The notes beneath the pieces are model-generated. The model saw only the letters and a list, made by a program, of their open reading frames with translations, was not told the origin of the DNA and made no database searches. Made by a program: the position numbers and the translations under genes. This document shows positions 60,751 to 64,000 of a stretch of DNA of 64,000 bases, one piece after another (position 1 is the stretch's first letter; each line of letters starts with the position of its first letter). Origin of the DNA: SHWB01 sp050246875 (GTDB lineage Bacteria > Pseudomonadota > Alphaproteobacteria > UBA6615); contig JBFWVF010000011.1 in NCBI GenBank assembly GCA_050246875.1, forward strand, positions 124,001-188,000. Direction: 5' to 3'.

Positions 60751-62010
60751 TCAGACGGCGGCGAAGACCAGCGAGGCGTTGGTGCCACCGAAGCCGAACG
60801 AGTTCGACAGGGCGGCCCGTACCTTGCGCTCGCGCGCCGTGTGCGGCACGAGGTCGATGTCGCAGCTTTCCTCGGGATCGTCGAGGTTGAGCGTCGGCGG
60901 CACGACGCCGTGCTTCACGGCGAGGATCGAGTAGATCGCCTCGACGCTGCCGGCGGCGCCGAGCAGGTGGCCGATGGCCGACTTGGTCGACGACATCGAC
61001 AGCTTGTAGGCGGCGTCGCCGAACAGCCGCTTCACCGCGCCGAGTTCGATCTCGTCGCCGAGCGGCGTCGAGGTGCCGTGCGCGTTGATGTAGTCGATGT
61101 CCTCGGGGTTCAGCTTCGCCCGCTTCAGCGCCGCGCGCATCGAGCGGAAGCCGCCGTTGCCGTCTTCCGGCGGCGCGGTGATGTGGTGCGCGTCGCCCGA
61201 CATGCCGTAGCCGACGATCTCGGCGTAGATGGTCGCACCGCGCTTCTTCGCGTGCTCGTACTCCTCGAGCACGACGATGCCCGAGCCCTCGCCCATGACG
61301 AAGCCGTCGCGGCCCTTGTCCCACGGCCGCGACGCCTTCTCCGGCGTGTCGTTGTACTTGGTCGACAGCGCGCGGCAGGCGGCGAAGCCGGCAAGGCCGA
61401 TGCGGCAGATGGCGGCCTCGGCGCCGCCGGCCACCATGACGTCGGCGTCGTCGAGCATGATCAGCCGGGCGGCATCGCCGATGGCGTGCGCGCCGGTCGA
61501 GCAGGCCGTCACCACGGCGTGGTTGGGGCCCTTGAAGCCATGCTTGATCGAGACATGGCCCGAGGCGAGGTTGATCAGCGCCGACGGGATGAAGAACGGC
61601 CCGATGCGCCGCGGCCCCTTCTCGTTGAGCAGCGAGGAGCCGTCGTAGATCGTCTGCAGGCCGCCGATGCCGGAGCCGATCAGCACGCCGGTACGCTCGG
61701 CGTCCTCCTCGGCCTCGGGCTTCCAGCCCGCATCGGCTATGGCGTAGTCCGCCGCCGCGATCGCGTAGGTGATGAACGGATCGAGCCGCCGCTGTTCCTT
61801 CGGCTCGATGTGCTCGTCGGGATTGAAGTGCCCGGCCGACGTCTCGCCGCGCGGCACCTGGCCGGCGATCTTCGCCGGCAGGTCCGACACGTCGAACGAC
61901 TGGATCGCGCGGATGCCCGACTCACCGGCCGTCAGGCGGCGCCAGTTGTGCTCGACGCCCACCCCGAGCGGCGTGACAAGGCCGAGGCCCGTGACGACTA
62001 CGCGCCGCAT
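60751..62010 (-). CDS. fabF: 3-oxoacyl-[acyl-carrier-protein] synthase II
   Basis: A 419-residue condensing enzyme of fatty acid elongation. The nucleophile is Cys170 in AVVTACSTGAHAIGDA; the two histidines lie in INAHGTSTPLGD and SAIGHLLGAAGSVEA. The start MRRVVVTGLGLVTPLG is typical, and the ATG at 62010 was chosen over upstream in-frame codons. It is located between mltG and acpP, as in most proteobacteria. Confidence 0.96.
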   Translation of the reverse strand: MRRVVVTGLGLVTPLGVGVEHNWRRLTAGESGIRAIQSFDVSDLPAKIAGQVPRGETSAGHFNPDEHIEPKEQRRLDPFITYAIAAADYAIADAGWKPEAEEDAERTGVLIGSGIGGLQTIYDGSSLLNEKGPRRIGPFFIPSALINLASGHVSIKHGFKGPNHAVVTACSTGAHAIGDAARLIMLDDADVMVAGGAEAAICRIGLAGFAACRALSTKYNDTPEKASRPWDKGRDGFVMGEGSGIVVLEEYEHAKKRGATIYAEIVGYGMSGDAHHITAPPEDGNGGFRSMRAALKRAKLNPEDIDYINAHGTSTPLGDEIELGAVKRLFGDAAYKLSMSSTKSAIGHLLGAAGSVEAIYSILAVKHGVVPPTLNLDDPEESCDIDLVPHTARERKVRAALSNSFGFGGTNASLVFAAV

Positions 62011-62052
62011 CGCATCACCCCGTTGCTCGCCCATCCCGACGGTCACCCGCCG

Positions 62053-62069
62053 CGTCCCGGTACGGGACG
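62053..62069 (-). other. Stem-loop between acpP and fabF
   Basis: CGTCCCG (62053-62059) pairs with CGGGACG (62063-62069) around a three-base loop, directly after the acpP stop. It has no T-tract. It could stabilise the abundant acpP mRNA and reduce readthrough into fabF; that role is inferred. Confidence 0.5.
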
Positions 62070-62070
62070 A

Positions 62071-62304
62071 TCAGGTGTGCTCCTCGAGGAACTTGATGGC
62101 GTCGCCGACCTTGACGATCTTCTCGGCGGCATCGTCGGGAATCTCGCAGCCGAATTCTTCCTCGAAGGCCATCACCAGCTCGACGGTGTCGAGGCTGTCG
62201 GCGCCGAGATCCTCGATGAAGCTCGCGTCCGGCACGACCTTCGACTCTTCGACGCCGAGATGCTCGACGACGATCTTCTGCACACGCTGCGCGATGTCGC
62301 TCAT
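62071..62304 (-). CDS. acpP: Acyl carrier protein
   Basis: A 77-residue acidic protein carrying fatty acyl chains on phosphopantetheine. The attachment site is Ser37 in LGADSLDTVELVMAFEEEFG. It begins MSDIAQRVQKIVVEHLG; the ATG at 62304 is used rather than an in-frame codon six residues earlier. It probably has its own promoter at 62497-62523. Confidence 0.97.
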   Translation of the reverse strand: MSDIAQRVQKIVVEHLGVEESKVVPDASFIEDLGADSLDTVELVMAFEEEFGCEIPDDAAEKIVKVGDAIKFLEEHT

Positions 62305-62496
62305 GTTTCTGCTCGTCCCCACGTGATCCCGCCCGCCCGGCTGCCGTGTCTCCGGCTCACCGGGGCACCGGGAATGGTGCCTGCATTTCGGCGTCGGGTG
62401 AAGTCTGCTCCCTCATGCCCTTCGCCGGCGGCGATACCGCGCCCCGGCGGGCGCCCAGCCCCGGGCGCGATCCGCACGGAAACAAACGCGGCGCCA

Positions 62497-62523
62497 CTTA
62501 TACGCCTTGCCCAGCCGCGTCAA
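62497..62523 (-). promoter_or_regulatory. Promoter of acpP with a long leader
   Basis: On the minus strand TTGACG (62518-62523) and TATAAG (62497-62502) are separated by 15 bases, slightly short. Transcription would start near 62490, leaving about 185 bases before the acpP ATG. The leader is GC-rich and contains no evident gene. Confidence 0.5.
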
Positions 62524-62534
62524 CCCGCTTGCCC

Positions 62535-62554
62535 CCCGCCGTTCGGCCGGCGGG
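62535..62554 (-). terminator. Stem-loop after fabG
   Basis: CCCGCCG (62535-62541) pairs with CGGCGGG (62548-62554) around six bases, seven bases after the fabG stop. No T-tract follows on the minus strand, so it may only attenuate. It marks the boundary before the separate acpP promoter. Confidence 0.4.
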
Positions 62555-62560
62555 ACGGCC

Positions 62561-63298
62561 TCAGACCATGGCCATGCCGCCGTTGATGTGAAGCGTGTGG
62601 CCGGTGACGTAACCGGCCTCCTCGCTGGCGAGATAGACGGCCGAAGCCGCGATGTCGGCCGGCGTGCCGAGACGGCCCGCCGGAATGCGCCCCAGCAACG
62701 CGGCGCGTTGCGCTTCCGGCAGGGCCGCCGTCATCGGCGTGTCGATGAAGCCCGGCGCGATGCAGTTGACGGTGACGCCGCGGCCGGCGACCTCGTGCGC
62801 CAGCGCCTTGGTCAGCCCGACGAGGCCGGCCTTGGCGGCGGCGTAGTTGGCCTGGCCGGGATTGCCCGTCTGGCCGACCACCGAGCCGATGTTGACGATG
62901 CGCCCCCAGCGCGCGCGCACCATGCCGCGCAGCGCCGCCCGGCAGAGGCGGAAGGCGCCGGTCAGGTCGACGGCGAGGACGGTGTCCCACTCCTCGTCCT
63001 TCATCCTGAGCGCGATGTTGTCGCGCGTCAGGCCGGCATTGTTGACGAGGATGTCGAGGCCGCCGAGCGCGGCCGTGGCCTCGGTCGCCAGCTTGTCGGC
63101 GGCGGCGGGGTCGGCGAGGTCGGCCGGCACCACCCGCGCCTTGGCGCCGAGATTCGCCGCCACGGCCTCCAGCCGGTCGACGCGCGTGCCCGACAGCGCG
63201 ACCTCGGCGCCGGCCGCCGCCAGCGCTCCCGCGATGGCCGCACCGATACCGCCGCTCGCGCCCGTCACAAGGGCACGTCTGCCTGCCAGCGAGAACAC
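62561..63298 (-). CDS. fabG: 3-oxoacyl-[acyl-carrier-protein] reductase
   Basis: A 245-residue SDR that reduces ketoacyl-ACP with NADPH. Marks: ALVTGASGGIGAAIAGAL, ILVNNAGLTRDNIALRMKD, the serine in NIGSVVGQTGNPGQANY with YAAAKAGLVG, and TVNCIAPGFIDTPMT. The start is a GTG at 63298. It lies 39 bases after fabD on the same strand. Confidence 0.96.
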   Translation of the reverse strand: MFSLAGRRALVTGASGGIGAAIAGALAAAGAEVALSGTRVDRLEAVAANLGAKARVVPADLADPAAADKLATEATAALGGLDILVNNAGLTRDNIALRMKDEEWDTVLAVDLTGAFRLCRAALRGMVRARWGRIVNIGSVVGQTGNPGQANYAAAKAGLVGLTKALAHEVAGRGVTVNCIAPGFIDTPMTAALPEAQRAALLGRIPAGRLGTPADIAASAVYLASEEAGYVTGHTLHINGGMAMV

Positions 63299-63337
63299 TG
63301 TCCGTCGTCTCCGCCCGTCTTCCCCTTGCGGGGCACC

Positions 63338-64000
63338 TTACAGCGATTCGAGAAATGCCTCGACATCGGCGGGCGTGCCCACCGAGCGGCCGCTCATCTC
63401 GCGATCGATCCGTCGCACCAGGCCGGCCAAGACCTTGCCGGCGCCGAGTTCGACAAGCTCCTCGACCCCCCGCTCCTTCATCGCCAGCACCGATTCGCGC
63501 CAACGCACACGCGCCGTCACCTGCTCGACCAGCAGGCGGCGGATCTCGGCCGGGTCGTCCACCGGCACCGCCGTGACGTTGGCGATCAGCGCCGGGCGCG
63601 GCGGCCGGACGTCGGTCTTTTCCAGCGCCTCGGCCATCTCGTCGGCCGCCGGGCGCATGCGCGCGCAATGGAAGGGGGCGCTGACCGGCAGGATGATGCT
63701 GCGCCGGCCGCCCTTCTCCTTGGCCAGCTCGACGGCGCGCTCGACGGCGTCCCTGTCGCCGCTGACCACCACCTGGCCCTCGCTGTTGTCGTTGGCGACG
63801 TCGCAGACGCCGCCGTCCCCGGCGGCCGCCGCCGCGACGGCCTCGGCATCGGCGACGGACAGGCCGAGCAGCGCCGCCATCGCCCCCTCGCCCACCGGCA
63901 CGGCGCGCTGCATGGCACGGCCGCGGCGCTTGAGCAGGCGGGCGGTGTCGGCCACGGCCAGCGCGCCGGCGGCGGCGAGCGCCGAATATTCGCCGAGACT
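63338..64000 (-). CDS. fabD: Malonyl-CoA:ACP transacylase, C-terminal part (cut by window edge)
   Basis: 221 codons of the C-terminal part; the N-terminus is beyond the right edge. The visible part begins at SLGEYSALAAAG, so the catalytic serine (of GHSLGEYSA) is the first residue in view. Next come MQRAVPVGEGAMAALLG, NSEGQVVVSGD, and the catalytic histidine in PVSAPFHCARMRPA. It loads malonyl groups onto ACP and is the first gene of the fabD-fabG pair. Confidence 0.95.
   Translation of the reverse strand, partial: SLGEYSALAAAGALAVADTARLLKRRGRAMQRAVPVGEGAMAALLGLSVADAEAVAAAAAGDGGVCDVANDNSEGQVVVSGDRDAVERAVELAKEKGGRRSIILPVSAPFHCARMRPAADEMAEALEKTDVRPPRPALIANVTAVPVDDPAEIRRLLVEQVTARVRWRESVLAMKERGVEELVELGAGKVLAGLVRRIDREMSGRSVGTPADVEAFLESL

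Noticed and set aside
57885..60788. Possible in-frame extension of gmk up to 60788
   Set aside because: The extra sequence is antisense to the dehydrogenase and out of frame with yicC and mltG; gmk is complete from 57884.

Overview
The window reads as a stretch of alphaproteobacterial chromosome with very high GC (about 70% by eye). The evidence for that group is DivK, HdaA, an EipB (DUF1849) protein, an alphaproteobacterial aa3 oxidase subunit IV, DUF2066, a GatCAB amidotransferase, and gene orders typical of the class (ruvX/pyrBC/plsY/dprA/topA/rnr; DUF2066/perM/hdaA/ppk/ppx; lptFG/lptD/surA/pdxA/rsmA; fabD/fabG/acpP/fabF/mltG). A Rhodospirillales-like relative is plausible but cannot be fixed from sequence alone. 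No tRNA, rRNA, CRISPR array, prophage or insertion sequence was found. Nearly all of the sequence is housekeeping genes.

Layout. 1-3.2 kb: two tandem, paralogous acyl-CoA ligases (the first cut by the window edge) and a thiolase, all leftward. 3.4-6.9 kb: gatC-gatA-gatB, leftward. 7.0-8.4 kb: a lipoprotein and ruvX, rightward. 8.4-11.5 kb: a leftward block with a YeeE/YedE sulfur transporter, an exported thiosulfate sulfurtransferase and an orphan rfbF. 11.8-14.1 kb: pyrB and a pyrC homologue without the HxH metal site. 14.1-17.2 kb: a leftward TRAP transporter dctP-dctQ-dctM. 17.6-26.4 kb: plsY, dprA, topA, rnr, a lipoprotein C-terminal protease and rpmG. 26.8-29.5 kb: divK, mak, dinB. 29.5-33.2 kb: eipB, two paralogous small lipoproteins and aspS, leftward. 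33.3-36.8 kb: rnd, a degenerate M23 protein and a GAF-GGDEF cyclase. 36.8-44.2 kb: leftward DUF2066, CDP-alcohol transferase, perM, hdaA, ppk, ppx. 44.3-46.3 kb: purM, purN, cytochrome oxidase subunit IV. 46.6-49.3 kb: ndk, holC, pepA, leftward. 49.5-57.2 kb: the outer-membrane run lptF, lptG, lptD, surA, then pdxA and rsmA. 57.2-64 kb: gmk and yicC, a short-chain dehydrogenase, then mltG, fabF, acpP, fabG and fabD (cut by the right edge).

How the genes fit together. GatCAB together with an AspRS of the non-discriminating type points to tRNA-dependent asparagine formation. LptF, LptG, LptD and SurA serve lipopolysaccharide export and outer-membrane assembly, with EipB and several lipoproteins as further envelope genes. 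Ppk and Ppx make and break polyphosphate. DivK, HdaA and a diguanylate cyclase are regulatory or cell-cycle genes. YeeE plus the exported sulfurtransferase look like a thiosulfate-handling pair.

No convincing new defence or mobile system is visible. The observations most worth a second look are: two intergenic palindromic repeat families, one with compensatory base changes; two genes (ruvX, purM) without any ATG, GTG or TTG start in the right place; three convergent gene pairs sharing one CTAG as both stop codons; a tandem pair of paralogous lipoproteins next to aspS; and the loss of metal ligands in the PyrC and M23 proteins. Start codons were chosen by reading; promoters and hairpins are by eye.
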